A stretch of 24,768 nt of DNA from an uncultured Bacteroidales bacterium (GTDB lineage Bacteria; Bacteroidota; Bacteroidia; Bacteroidales; P3). The position numbers and the translations under genes are program-made. Shown piece by piece: positions 1 through 6,567 of the stretch; the stretch's first letter is position 1; each line of letters starts with the position of its first letter. The stretch covers positions 1 through 24,768 of the forward strand of contig CALGGY010000112.1 of the NCBI GenBank assembly GCA_937915785.1, read 5' to 3'. The notes under the pieces were generated by a model. That model was given only the letters and a program-made list of their open reading frames with translations. It was not told where the DNA came from and ran no database searches.

Positions 1-133
1 CCCCCCGCAAAAGTGGATTTGACTTAGACGGGGCATTTCCGTTATTTTCTGCAAAAAAATCCAAGCGTTTTGGGCATGGCACTGGTCGTTGTCCAAAGGC
101 TTATTATGTTTCATTTTTTAAAAACTATTTATC

Positions 134-580
134 ATGAAAAAAGTATTTTCATTGATTGCTGTGGCTATGGTAGCCGTAGCAATGACAGCCTGTGGCGGCG
201 ACAAGACCGAAAATGGCGGCAGCAGCACGCCATCCACAAATCCCGACCCCGACCCCATTGCCGAGACCGACGCACTGACAGAGACTTCGTGGCATCAGCT
301 GGAAGGCGACGAGCTTATGATTGACCCCTACAGGGATGTGGATATCCAATTTGAGAAAAACCACTACTGTTTCTATTGGGACAACAACCACATGAGCGAG
401 CCCGCCAACAACATCTCCGGCTACGGCTCCTACACCTACGACGAGGCCACAGCCTCCGGCACCGCTACCTTGAAAGACCAGAACAACGACCAGCCTATGG
501 GAACCGCCACCTTCACCATCAGCGGCAACCAGATGGAGTTCACTTTCCAAGGCACCACCTATCACATGACGAAACGATAG
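134..580 (+). CDS. Small exported lipoprotein with a lipocalin-like beta domain
   Basis: A 148-residue protein predicted to be lipid-anchored in the envelope. Residues 1-20 form a lipoprotein signal peptide: a KK n-region, a hydrophobic core, then the lipobox MTAC with Cys20 as the lipidation site. Residues 21-45 are a Gly/Ser/Thr/Pro/Asp linker. The rest (about 46-148) alternates polar and hydrophobic residues, is rich in Gly, Thr and aromatics, and ends in a short beta pattern (ISGNQMEFTF), as in the lipocalin-like domains of many Bacteroidales lipoproteins. That resemblance is inferred from pattern, and no specific function can be assigned. The ATG was chosen because it gives the signal peptide at the correct distance; no Shine-Dalgarno site is seen, as usual for the phylum. 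The next gene encodes a lipoprotein of the same size and layout, so the two may be diverged duplicates. Confidence 0.85.
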   Translation: MKKVFSLIAVAMVAVAMTACGGDKTENGGSSTPSTNPDPDPIAETDALTETSWHQLEGDELMIDPYRDVDIQFEKNHYCFYWDNNHMSEPANNISGYGSYTYDEATASGTATLKDQNNDQPMGTATFTISGNQMEFTFQGTTYHMTKR

Positions 581-588
581 TTTTTACA

Positions 589-610
589 ATGTACAATGTA
601 CATTGTACAT
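589..610. repeat. 22-bp perfect palindrome built from TGTACA/CATTGTAC
   Basis: The bases just after the first lipoprotein stop codon form a perfect 22-bp palindrome centred between 599 and 600, made of interleaved copies of TGTAC and ACAATGTAC; another partial copy follows at 608-617. It could act as a transcript-end hairpin, but no T-run follows, or it could be a remnant of a short ACAATGT tandem repeat. Function is unknown. Confidence 0.6.
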
Positions 611-688
611 GTACAATACATAACTATAAAAATCGGCAACCGTCCAATTACTAATTACTAATAATGATTACTAAATACCTTACCCAAA

Positions 689-827
689 ATGTGTCGGAGA
701 CACATAATCTCAATAACCCCACATGAAGAAACAGATAGTTTCTGTTTCGATAGCAAAGCGGAGAACCCCAAAACGCAGTGTGGGGGTAAAAACATACACA
801 TCCAAAAACAGCGTCTCGGAGAGACGC
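689..827. repeat. Hairpin-rich intergenic element, REP-like or structured RNA
   Basis: Part of the 309-bp gap between the two lipoprotein genes. It contains four perfect 7-bp stems: ATGTGTC/GACACAT (689-695/699-705, loop GGA), GAAACAG/CTGTTTC (728-734/742-748), CCCCACA/TGTGGGG (717-723/779-785, enclosing the previous hairpin) and GCGTCTC/GAGACGC (811-817/821-827, loop GGA). The two outer hairpins share the loop GGA but have different stems, which suggests selection on structure or duplication of a REP-like unit. The motif AACCCCA occurs twice inside (715-721 and 764-770). The remaining bases of the gap (611-688, 828-889) are AT-rich and show only short AATTACT-type repeats. Confidence 0.6.
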
Positions 828-889
828 GACCTTTAGTTAGGTATTTTATTAAGCAGTCAATTTACTAATTATCAATTATTTTATCTATC

Positions 890-1345
890 ATGAAAAAGAT
901 TTTCACTTTGCTTATGGTCGCCATGATAGCCTTAGGCATGGCGTCTTGCAACAAGGACAACAGTAACAGCAGTTCGAGCAGCACAACTCCCGCCAATCCT
1001 GACGCCACCCCGTTGAGCAACCTTAAATTCCACCTTAAAAGGACCAACTCCGACGGAACATGGGAGGGATTGCTCATTTTCGGCGCGGGCAAAACCCTGA
1101 CTTACCACGTAACATGGGACTGGCCCGAATACGAAGTGCCTCACGGCGACATCACTCTTCAGGGCACCTACACCTTCCGCGAAGAGGTGGACGATGGCAT
1201 ACGCTTTTGGCGTGGCCACATGAGTTTCACCGGCGACGGCGTTGTGTCCAGTTTCGAGACCGACTACGGCTGCGACGGCAACAACATGAGCATGGATCAA
1301 CCGCCACAACGCGACCACTGGGCTTTGGAAAGAGTGAGGGAATAG
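890..1345 (+). CDS. Small exported lipoprotein, likely paralogue of the preceding one
   Basis: A 151-residue predicted lipoprotein. The signal peptide (1-19) has a KK start, a Leu/Met/Ala/Ile core and the lipobox GMASC, with Cys20 as the acylation site. A Ser/Asn/Thr/Pro linker covers about residues 21-40. The remaining globular part begins near the LSNLKFHL stretch and contains several Thr/Gly/aromatic strands, consistent with a small lipocalin-like beta barrel; this is inference from composition. Layout, length and position of Cys20 match the upstream lipoprotein gene, suggesting an old tandem duplication, although the globular parts have diverged strongly. A strong terminator follows at 1369-1405, so transcription ends here. 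No ligand or partner can be read from the sequence. Confidence 0.85.
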   Translation: MKKIFTLLMVAMIALGMASCNKDNSNSSSSSTTPANPDATPLSNLKFHLKRTNSDGTWEGLLIFGAGKTLTYHVTWDWPEYEVPHGDITLQGTYTFREEVDDGIRFWRGHMSFTGDGVVSSFETDYGCDGNNMSMDQPPQRDHWALERVRE

Positions 1346-1368
1346 CCCCGTTGCACAACACACCCAAC

Positions 1369-1405
1369 AGCCGCCCTCCGAGCAAAAACGGACGGCGGCT
1401 TTTTT
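1369..1405 (+). terminator. Intrinsic terminator after the second lipoprotein gene
   Basis: A 12-bp GC-rich stem with one C-C mismatch (1369-1380 with 1389-1400), an A-rich 8-nt loop and a run of six T at 1400-1405. It separates the lipoprotein genes from the DUF5674 operon. Confidence 0.9.
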
Positions 1406-1432
1406 CATCGAAGTTGGCTCTGAAAAAAAGAT

Positions 1433-1463
1433 TTTGCCATGTCCGGAAAAAATTGTAACTTTG
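1433..1463 (+). promoter_or_regulatory. Consensus Bacteroidota promoter of the DUF5674 operon
   Basis: TTTG at 1433-1436 and TAACTTTG at 1456-1463 are separated by exactly 19 bp, the textbook spacing for the Bacteroidota housekeeping sigma factor. The predicted start of transcription is about 1469-1471, some 20 nt before the ATG at 1489. It is the best match to the consensus in this window. Confidence 0.85.
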
Positions 1464-1488
1464 CAAACTGAAAAAAGCAAGCCTTTCG

Positions 1489-1827
1489 ATGAAAATAATA
1501 TCTCAACCGATAACACACAGCGAATTGAACGACATGCTGCCGGGCTATTTCGGCGACATGATAAAGGCTGTCGTCGATGTGAAGCAGGGAATCCTCGGCC
1601 TTGACGCCGAACTCCATGCCGACATTGAGAAGGAATTGCTGTCGCAGGGGTCCACGCAGGCCGACTTGTGGGGCATCAACCTCTATCCCGAGATGGAGGG
1701 CGACGATTTCATCGAGTTCGACTCGTTGATTAATATACGCCCCTATCAAGGCAACCGCAGCCGTGACGTGCGGGACGCTGCCATAAGGAAGCAAATTGTT
1801 GACACGGTAAACAGACTGATACTATGA
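1489..1827 (+). CDS. DUF5674 family protein
   Basis: A 112-residue soluble protein that I recognise as the DUF5674 family. The family features seen are the N-terminal MKIISQPI, the stretch GDMIKAVVDV followed by an acidic ELHAD segment, the core LWGINLYPE and the C-terminal FIEFDSLINIRPYQGNRSR. Length matches the usual size of the family. There is no signal peptide and no membrane segment, so it is cytoplasmic. No biochemical role is established for the family. The gene is the first of a two-gene operon: its stop codon overlaps the ATG of the next gene (ATGA at 1824-1827), which implies translational coupling. The operon has its own consensus promoter, and an upstream terminator insulates it. 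The conserved acidic and Asn/Arg residues could form an active site, but that is a guess. Confidence 0.85.
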   Translation: MKIISQPITHSELNDMLPGYFGDMIKAVVDVKQGILGLDAELHADIEKELLSQGSTQADLWGINLYPEMEGDDFIEFDSLINIRPYQGNRSRDVRDAAIRKQIVDTVNRLIL

Positions 1828-2147
1828 GCGAGTTTCAACATACGGGATTGGCCGCAGGGCGTTGGGCGGAGATGTCATTGGCCGAGCAGATGCTGAACAT
1901 CGGCAGCGAAGTGTCGCGTGCCAACCGATGGAAGATCAAGGGCAACGAGGAGCAATGCCACCGAGCCGCCGACAGGGCTTTGGAACTGCTTTCCCTCACC
2001 ATCGACGCACAGCGCGGCAAGCACGACCTCGGTGAGTTTTGTCGCCTATACGAAGTGCTTGCCGACTGTTACTACGGCGACAACATCTACCAGACAGACA
2101 TAGTCAAATTGCAACGCAGTTTCGATATCTTTTACTACGCAAAATAA
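1824..2147 (+). CDS. Small helical partner of DUF5674, uncharacterised
   Basis: A 107-residue protein coupled to the DUF5674 gene by a 4-bp ATGA overlap. It has the recognisable core GRWAEMSLAEQMLNIGSEVSRA, then a Lys/Arg-Trp-Lys-Lys-Gly-Asn segment, ALELLSLTID and CRLYEVLADCYYGDN. I recall these motifs from small uncharacterised bacterial proteins. The heptad-like spacing of Leu, Ile and Ala predicts an all-alpha protein of about four helices. It has no signal peptide and no transmembrane helix. The coupling implies that the two proteins are made in equal amounts and probably form a complex. A toxin-antitoxin or regulatory pair is conceivable from size and arrangement, but no toxin fold is visible. 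No clear terminator follows; 39 bp of AT-rich sequence separate it from the next gene. Confidence 0.85.
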   Translation: MSEFQHTGLAAGRWAEMSLAEQMLNIGSEVSRANRWKIKGNEEQCHRAADRALELLSLTIDAQRGKHDLGEFCRLYEVLADCYYGDNIYQTDIVKLQRSFDIFYYAK

Positions 2148-2186
2148 ACAAATCAGAAATTAAAATACAAAATCAAGATTAGAGAT

Positions 2187-2447
2187 ATGACCCGTCAGCA
2201 GCTTATTCATAATACCAGCTCCCTCTTTTGGTACACTCCGGAGGATAAAAAGCATGACATCAGTGGCGCCCTGCTTGTTGAGCGTATTTTGAACGACGGC
2301 ACGTCGGACGATTATCGCGACCTTATTTCTGTTCTTGGAGGCAAACGTGTCGCAGAAGTGTTTTTTTCAGCAAAGGGAAGACAGAAAAATAATTATTACC
2401 CCGAAATTTATAATTTTTTTTCATTAGTGCTATCGCAATATGTTTAA
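2187..2447 (+). CDS. DUF6922-like small protein
   Basis: An 86-residue cytoplasmic protein. The sequence SLFWYTPEDKKHDIS near the N-terminus, the central LLVERILNDGTSDDYRDLI and the C-terminal NYYPEIYNFFSLVL match, from memory, the pattern of DUF6922: an LFW motif, a helix of the type VERILxxGT, and a basic segment leading into N(F/Y)xxL. Related proteins are often encoded next to AbiEii-type nucleotidyltransferases and can act as their antitoxin-like partners. No nucleotidyltransferase gene lies next to this one, so if that role applies here the partner has been lost or is elsewhere. The GC content drops towards the 3' end, where AT-rich sequence of the neighbouring orphan gene begins. Family assignment is moderate and function is inferred. 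Confidence 0.7.
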   Translation: MTRQQLIHNTSSLFWYTPEDKKHDISGALLVERILNDGTSDDYRDLISVLGGKRVAEVFFSAKGRQKNNYYPEIYNFFSLVLSQYV

Positions 2448-2495
2448 GGAAGTATTGGGTAAAAAAAATAAACGATAAAGGTTATATTTGTTTTT

Positions 2496-2903
2496 ATGTG
2501 TATATATTACGGTGGTTTTACGGTTTCGGCAAAAATCAAAGAATCGGGAGGACTTACATTCAAGAAACCCGAAGAAATACCGTTTTTACCGGTATGGAAA
2601 TATGGAATTGAACCCTATGGTACATTCCATTGTGATATGCCTTTCAAGACGGAAGAAAAAAATGTTATACCAAAATTTTTATTTCTTTTTTATTATAGAA
2701 AATATCATACTGAATATCATGTTGAAAATGACTGTTCTAATGTGAAATTGAAACGTATAGTTGAAGTTCTTGATTTGAGAAAAGGTGATGTTATCGTTGT
2801 GCCTGATGGTTCAAAATATCTTTTTACCGAAAAAAAAGAATGTCATTATTTCAAAGACAATAAAAAAATAAGAGATAACAATAAACATACTAATTTAAAA
2901 TAA
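2496..2903 (+). CDS. AT-rich orphan protein of unknown function
   Basis: A 135-residue reading frame, visibly AT-rich, ending one base before the ATG of the DUF1015 gene. I do not recognise the protein. It is rich in Lys, Phe and Tyr, has no signal peptide and no clear transmembrane helix, although FLFLFYY near residue 62 is short and hydrophobic. The C-terminal part (VEVLDLRKGDVIVVPDG) resembles a small beta-type domain. A second reading frame (2488-2745) overlaps it but gives a less protein-like composition, so this frame is preferred. A TATATTTG box at 2483-2490 lies too close to the start to serve it in the usual way. Composition suggests recent acquisition or decay. The upstream in-frame stop is at 2469-2471, so an earlier start cannot be excluded between 2472 and 2496. 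Confidence 0.55.
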   Translation: MCIYYGGFTVSAKIKESGGLTFKKPEEIPFLPVWKYGIEPYGTFHCDMPFKTEEKNVIPKFLFLFYYRKYHTEYHVENDCSNVKLKRIVEVLDLRKGDVIVVPDGSKYLFTEKKECHYFKDNKKIRDNNKHTNLK

Positions 2904-2904
2904 C

Positions 2905-4227
2905 ATGAGCATTATAAAACCTTTCAAGGGCTTTCGCCCGCCCGTCGACATAGTCGAAAAACTGGCCTCACGTCCCTACGACGTACTGAACTCCGAAGAA
3001 GCACGCAAAGAGTGCGAAGGCAACCCCTACAGCCTGCTTCATGTAACCAAAGCCGAGATTGACCTCCCCAAAGGCACCGACGAACACTCCCCCGAAGTTT
3101 ATCTTCAGGTGGTGAAAAACTACAACCTTTTCAAAGACCTCGGCTGGCTGGTGAAGGACGAAGAGGAGAAACTCTACATCTACGCCCAGAGCATGAACCC
3201 CACCGCCCCCGACGCCAAATGGCAGTACGGCATTGTGGCCTGCGCCTACAGCGAGGATTACGTGAACAAAGTCATCAAAAAACACGAGCTTACACGCAAG
3301 GACAAGGAGGAAGACCGCATGAAACACGTGCGCATCACCAACGCCAACGTGGAACCTGTGTTCTTCGCCTATCCCGCCATTGCCCGTATCGACGAGATTG
3401 TGGCCGGTATCACAGCGCAGAAACCTATCTACGACTTCATAGCCAAGGAAGACGGCTTCGGTCACCGTTTCTGGGTTATCGACGACAAAGCCACCATCGC
3501 CGAACTGGTTGACATCTTCGACAAGCAGGTTCCCGCCATGTACATCGCCGACGGCCACCACCGCAGCGCCGCCGCCGCCCTTGTGGGACAGGAAAAGAAA
3601 GAACAGAACCCCTGCCACACCGGCAAAGAGGAGTACAATTACTTTATGACCGTGATTTTCCCCGACAACCAGCTCAACGTTATCGATTACAACCGCGTGG
3701 TGAAAGACCTCAACGGCCTGAGCGGCAAGGAGTTCTTCGCCAAGTTGCAGGAAAATTTTGACATCGAATGCAAATGCGACTGCACCAAGGACGGTGGCAA
3801 GTGCGAATGCGAACTGCCATGCCATTGCGAATGCAGCCAAGAGTACAAACCCAACAAACTCCACAACTTCTCCATGTATTTCGAAGGCGTATGGTACAGC
3901 CTCACCGCCAAGCCCGGCACCTACAACGACAACGACCCCATCGGAGTGCTCGACGTTACCATACTGAGCAACCTCGTTCTGGACAAAGTTCTGGGTATCA
4001 AAGACCTGCGTACCGACAAACGTATCGATTTCGTTGGCGGCATCCGCGGACTGGGTGAGCTGAAACGTCGCGTGGACAACGGCGAGATGAAAGTTGCTTT
4101 CGCACTGTATCCCGTTTCCATGAAACAGATTATCGATATTGCCGACACCGGCAACATCATGCCCCCCAAAACCACTTGGTTCGAGCCTAAACTGCGTTCG
4201 GGACTGGTAATTCACGAACTCTGCTAA
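2905..4227 (+). CDS. DUF1015 family protein with a cysteine-rich insert
   Basis: A 440-residue cytoplasmic protein of the DUF1015 family. The family hallmarks are the N-terminal IIKPFKGFRP, ASRPYDVLNSEEAR, the Asn-rich NPYSLLHVTKAE, and the signature ADGHHRSAAA at residues 215-224. The C-terminal LDVTILSNLVLDKVLGI and the IDFVGG segment also fit. In many Bacteroidota the gene is found near serC and serA and is thought to be linked to serine metabolism; here no such neighbours occur. The striking oddity is at residues 289-310: eight cysteines in 22 residues (Cys289, 291, 293, 300, 302, 306, 308 and 310), mostly spaced CxC. Such a segment could bind a metal. The base composition is much richer in GC than the genes on either side. 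The ATG directly follows the stop codon of the upstream AT-rich gene. Confidence 0.92.
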   Translation: MSIIKPFKGFRPPVDIVEKLASRPYDVLNSEEARKECEGNPYSLLHVTKAEIDLPKGTDEHSPEVYLQVVKNYNLFKDLGWLVKDEEEKLYIYAQSMNPTAPDAKWQYGIVACAYSEDYVNKVIKKHELTRKDKEEDRMKHVRITNANVEPVFFAYPAIARIDEIVAGITAQKPIYDFIAKEDGFGHRFWVIDDKATIAELVDIFDKQVPAMYIADGHHRSAAAALVGQEKKEQNPCHTGKEEYNYFMTVIFPDNQLNVIDYNRVVKDLNGLSGKEFFAKLQENFDIECKCDCTKDGGKCECELPCHCECSQEYKPNKLHNFSMYFEGVWYSLTAKPGTYNDNDPIGVLDVTILSNLVLDKVLGIKDLRTDKRIDFVGGIRGLGELKRRVDNGEMKVAFALYPVSMKQIIDIADTGNIMPPKTTWFEPKLRSGLVIHELC

Positions 4228-4243
4228 AGTTGGGATGATAGAT

Positions 4244-4290
4244 ACGGCCTATGACCCAATGACAGATTTATACCTGTGGTCATAGGTCGT
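4244..4290 (+). terminator. Hairpin after the DUF1015 gene, probable terminator
   Basis: A 13-bp stem with one G-T wobble (4244-4256 with 4278-4290) and a 21-nt loop; the following bases are pyrimidine-rich (TTCTATCTATTCG) but lack a clean T-run. It lies 17 bp after the DUF1015 stop and could end that transcript. It also covers a GTG at 4276 that would otherwise extend the next gene, which argues for the later ATG at 4315. Confidence 0.5.
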
Positions 4291-4314
4291 TTCTATCTAT
4301 TCGTATTATATGCC

Positions 4315-5073
4315 ATGTTTGAGACTTTCATTGGAGATAATAGAGACAAAGCTATATTTATCGGGTTGTTTCTTTCAAAATTTGACAGAGAAGCATTAGA
4401 TTGTTTTGGATTTACCACATTTGAAGAAGCTTACAATATTTTTGGATTAGCTATAAAAATCAAACCCGCTTCAATTAAAAATTATAGAGACGAGTTTGAC
4501 CCACTTTTTCCGAATTCCAGAAAAGGCCGTTATAGTCGTTCAATACGAGATTATTGCAAAAGAATATTCGATATTGCAAAAGGCTTATCATTGATAGAGA
4601 TGAGTCTTTTGATAAATGATTTTTTAATAGATAATAATGTGGATACGTCAGATTTATCTCCGATTGAAGATTTTGTTGGAAGCTCACCATTCTCCAAACG
4701 TGTTTTTACAGGAAAGGCAGCAGAAGAATATTTTGTGGACAATTACCAGACTATTGATTTTTTTAAAGATTGCGAACTGACAGATCTTACCAACTATGGT
4801 TGTGGATTTGATTTTAGGTTGACTTCTGAATTCGGAAATTATTATATTGAAGTTAAAGGTATTAGTGAGAGGAATGGTAGCATTATGATGACAGAAAAAG
4901 AATTTATTATGTCCCAACGTCTGACTGACAAATATTGCCTTTTTATTGTGAAAAATTTTGTTGAGACACCTGTACATCAATATTTTTTCAATCCCTCCCA
5001 AAATAAAATCCTTTCTTTCCAAAAAAAAGTAGACGTTATCAAAAGGACAAGTTATATTACTGTTATAGGGTAA
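4315..5073 (+). CDS. DUF3883-domain putative nuclease
   Basis: A 252-residue AT-rich protein. The N-terminal half (about 1-105) is helical and carries LSKFDREAL, FGFTTFEEA and NYRDEFDPLFPNSRKG, a module I recognise from DUF3883 proteins annotated as restriction or defence genes. The C-terminal half begins with TGKAAEEYFVDNY, then GCGFDFRL (Asp166), YYIEVKG (Glu179 and Lys181) and the MTEKEF segment. The Asp...Glu-x-Lys arrangement fits a PD-(D/E)XK nuclease fold. Substrate specificity cannot be read; DNA cleavage in defence is the family-based inference. The ATG at 4315 is preferred to a GTG at 4276, which lies in a hairpin and would add a hydrophobic stretch foreign to the family. No methyltransferase or other restriction gene adjoins it, so it would act alone or with distant partners. 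Low GC suggests transfer. Confidence 0.75.
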   Translation: MFETFIGDNRDKAIFIGLFLSKFDREALDCFGFTTFEEAYNIFGLAIKIKPASIKNYRDEFDPLFPNSRKGRYSRSIRDYCKRIFDIAKGLSLIEMSLLINDFLIDNNVDTSDLSPIEDFVGSSPFSKRVFTGKAAEEYFVDNYQTIDFFKDCELTDLTNYGCGFDFRLTSEFGNYYIEVKGISERNGSIMMTEKEFIMSQRLTDKYCLFIVKNFVETPVHQYFFNPSQNKILSFQKKVDVIKRTSYITVIG

Positions 5074-5205
5074 TGATCCATTTTTTCAATTTATAATTTG
5101 ACTAATGTTTTTTATTATAAGTTATTAAGGTATTCTTATTTGAAAAATAATGCGATTATGTGGAATGATTTTGATAATGAATAATTGGAGAGAAACTAAA
5201 TAATA

Positions 5206-5541
5206 ATGAAATATATAGGGAAAAAGGAGATAATAGAATATCAAGGTAGGTGTAGCGAATTCGCTCAAAGATGCTTGCACGAAATAATAAAAATAGTGTC
5301 GTTACTCCCGAATCGGGAAATACACTTCGATGAAGATTTGGATAATGCGTATGCTTTCGTAGTTGAAAAAAACGAGATGTCAAGTGTCGTATAAGTTCGT
5401 TTCTATCATTTGATTATTGATGACAACAAACTGTTTTTTATAAGCGAATGCGGAGACCGATATCGTTTGGAAGACATTGACCGTGTTAGCGTAGTATATC
5501 CTGACATACTTTATGTTTTGTATGAAAAAATAAATATTTAA
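5206..5541 (+). pseudogene. Small AT-rich gene interrupted by an in-frame TAA
   Basis: One reading frame from the ATG at 5206 runs to a TAA at 5539-5541 and is broken only by a TAA at 5392-5394. The first part encodes 62 residues (MKYIGKKEIIEYQGRC... ending in SSVV). The part beyond the stop stays coding-like for 48 codons (VRFYHLIIDDNKLFFISECG...). Joined, they give a protein of about 111 residues with the acidic, aromatic character of small cytoplasmic proteins such as immunity proteins; I do not recognise the family. A single base change or one sequencing error at the TAA would explain the break. The gene could be a short functional 62-residue protein instead. The 132-bp gap before it is AT-rich and shows no feature. 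Confidence 0.6.
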
Positions 5542-5560
5542 TGTATAACACTAAATTGGA

Positions 5561-6532
5561 ATGAGTATGCTTTTTTTAGACCAAAACGATGTGATCACAG
5601 CACAGGTAATAGAAAATGTGGTAAACCTTCAAACTAAAGGCGATTCTGTGGTAGATTCAACAAAAAACGCCATAAAGGAACAGGCCCAAAACATCGACTC
5701 GGTGGGCGATGTGTTCAATTTCCTCGGCACCATTTTCAAGACCCTGATAGAAGGCGGAATACCTTTTTTGCTGAAACTGGCCGGAGCCCTGTTTATACTG
5801 TGGATAGGTCTGAAATTGGTGAAACGCCTGAAAAACGCCATCGTGAAGATGATGGACAAGCGCAATGTCGACAAGTCGCTCACAGGTTTTCTGTCGTCGT
5901 TTGTTGATGTGCTGCTGAAAGTGCTTCTCATCATCATGGTGATGGATATCATCGGCATCAAAGCCACCTCGTTTATAGCCATACTGGGAGCCGCCGGTCT
6001 TGCTGTGGGCATGGCTCTGCAGGGTACGCTGCAAAATTTCGCGGGCGGCGTTATCATATTGATAATGAAACCGTTCAAAGTGGGCGACTACATCTCTACC
6101 AGCGGTTATGAAGGTTATGTTAAGGAGATACGCATCTTCAACACCATACTCACCACCTTCGACAACCAGTGCGTGATACTGCCCAACACCGACCTTGCCA
6201 CCAAGTCGCTGGTAAACTACACCCGCGAGCAGTACCGCCGCGTGGACATCAACGTGGGTATATGCTACGGCCAGTCGGTGGAACGCGCGCGCCAGCTGAT
6301 GTTCGATTTGGCCAAAGCCGAACCCAAGGTGATTGGCGACATAAAACCTACCAAAGTGGTGTGCAAAGCCATGGCCGACAGCTCCGTGAACATCTGTCTG
6401 TGGGCATGGGTTAAGCAGGAGGACTACTGGGAAGTGTTTTTCAACCTCAACGAACAGGTTTACACCACTTTCCAGAAAGAAGGTCTGGAGATAGCCTTCC
6501 CGCAGGTCCAGGTGCACATGTCGAAAGACTGA
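5561..6532 (+). CDS. MscS-type small-conductance mechanosensitive channel
   Basis: A 323-residue inner-membrane protein of the MscS family, which opens under membrane tension to release solutes during hypo-osmotic shock. The N-terminal region (1-60) is soluble and predicted helical. Hydrophobic segments at about 66-87 and 112-133 are TM1 and TM2. The pore helix TM3 lies at about 137-170, with the characteristic Gly/Ala pattern ILGAAGLAVGMALQGTLQNFAGG. The cytoplasmic beta and alpha/beta domains follow, starting at FKVGDYI and including the PNTDLATKSLVNY stretch. Length is close to the E. coli protein of 286 residues with an extra N-terminal segment. A start at the third codon (5567) is possible. 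The next gene follows after 35 bp on the same strand, so the two are probably co-transcribed; both belong to the cell envelope. Confidence 0.93.
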   Translation: MSMLFLDQNDVITAQVIENVVNLQTKGDSVVDSTKNAIKEQAQNIDSVGDVFNFLGTIFKTLIEGGIPFLLKLAGALFILWIGLKLVKRLKNAIVKMMDKRNVDKSLTGFLSSFVDVLLKVLLIIMVMDIIGIKATSFIAILGAAGLAVGMALQGTLQNFAGGVIILIMKPFKVGDYISTSGYEGYVKEIRIFNTILTTFDNQCVILPNTDLATKSLVNYTREQYRRVDINVGICYGQSVERARQLMFDLAKAEPKVIGDIKPTKVVCKAMADSSVNICLWAWVKQEDYWEVFFNLNEQVYTTFQKEGLEIAFPQVQVHMSKD

Positions 6533-6567
6533 CAAAAAGTGGTAAACATTCCTTTTCGGGTAAAACT

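Noticed and set aside
2488..2745. Alternative frame overlapping the AT-rich orphan gene
   Set aside because: Its product is rich in Arg, Tyr and Ile runs typical of translated AT-rich noise, while the frame at 2496 is longer and ends cleanly before the next gene.
2968..4215. Long open frame on the minus strand, 415 codons, antisense to the DUF1015 gene
   Set aside because: It is a shadow of the GC-rich sense gene: low-complexity Val/Gly/Ala/His composition, no recognisable domain, while the sense frame is a clear family member.
4276..4314. Upstream GTG start for the DUF3883 gene
   Set aside because: The GTG lies in the arm of a 13-bp hairpin and would add a hydrophobic segment not typical of the family.
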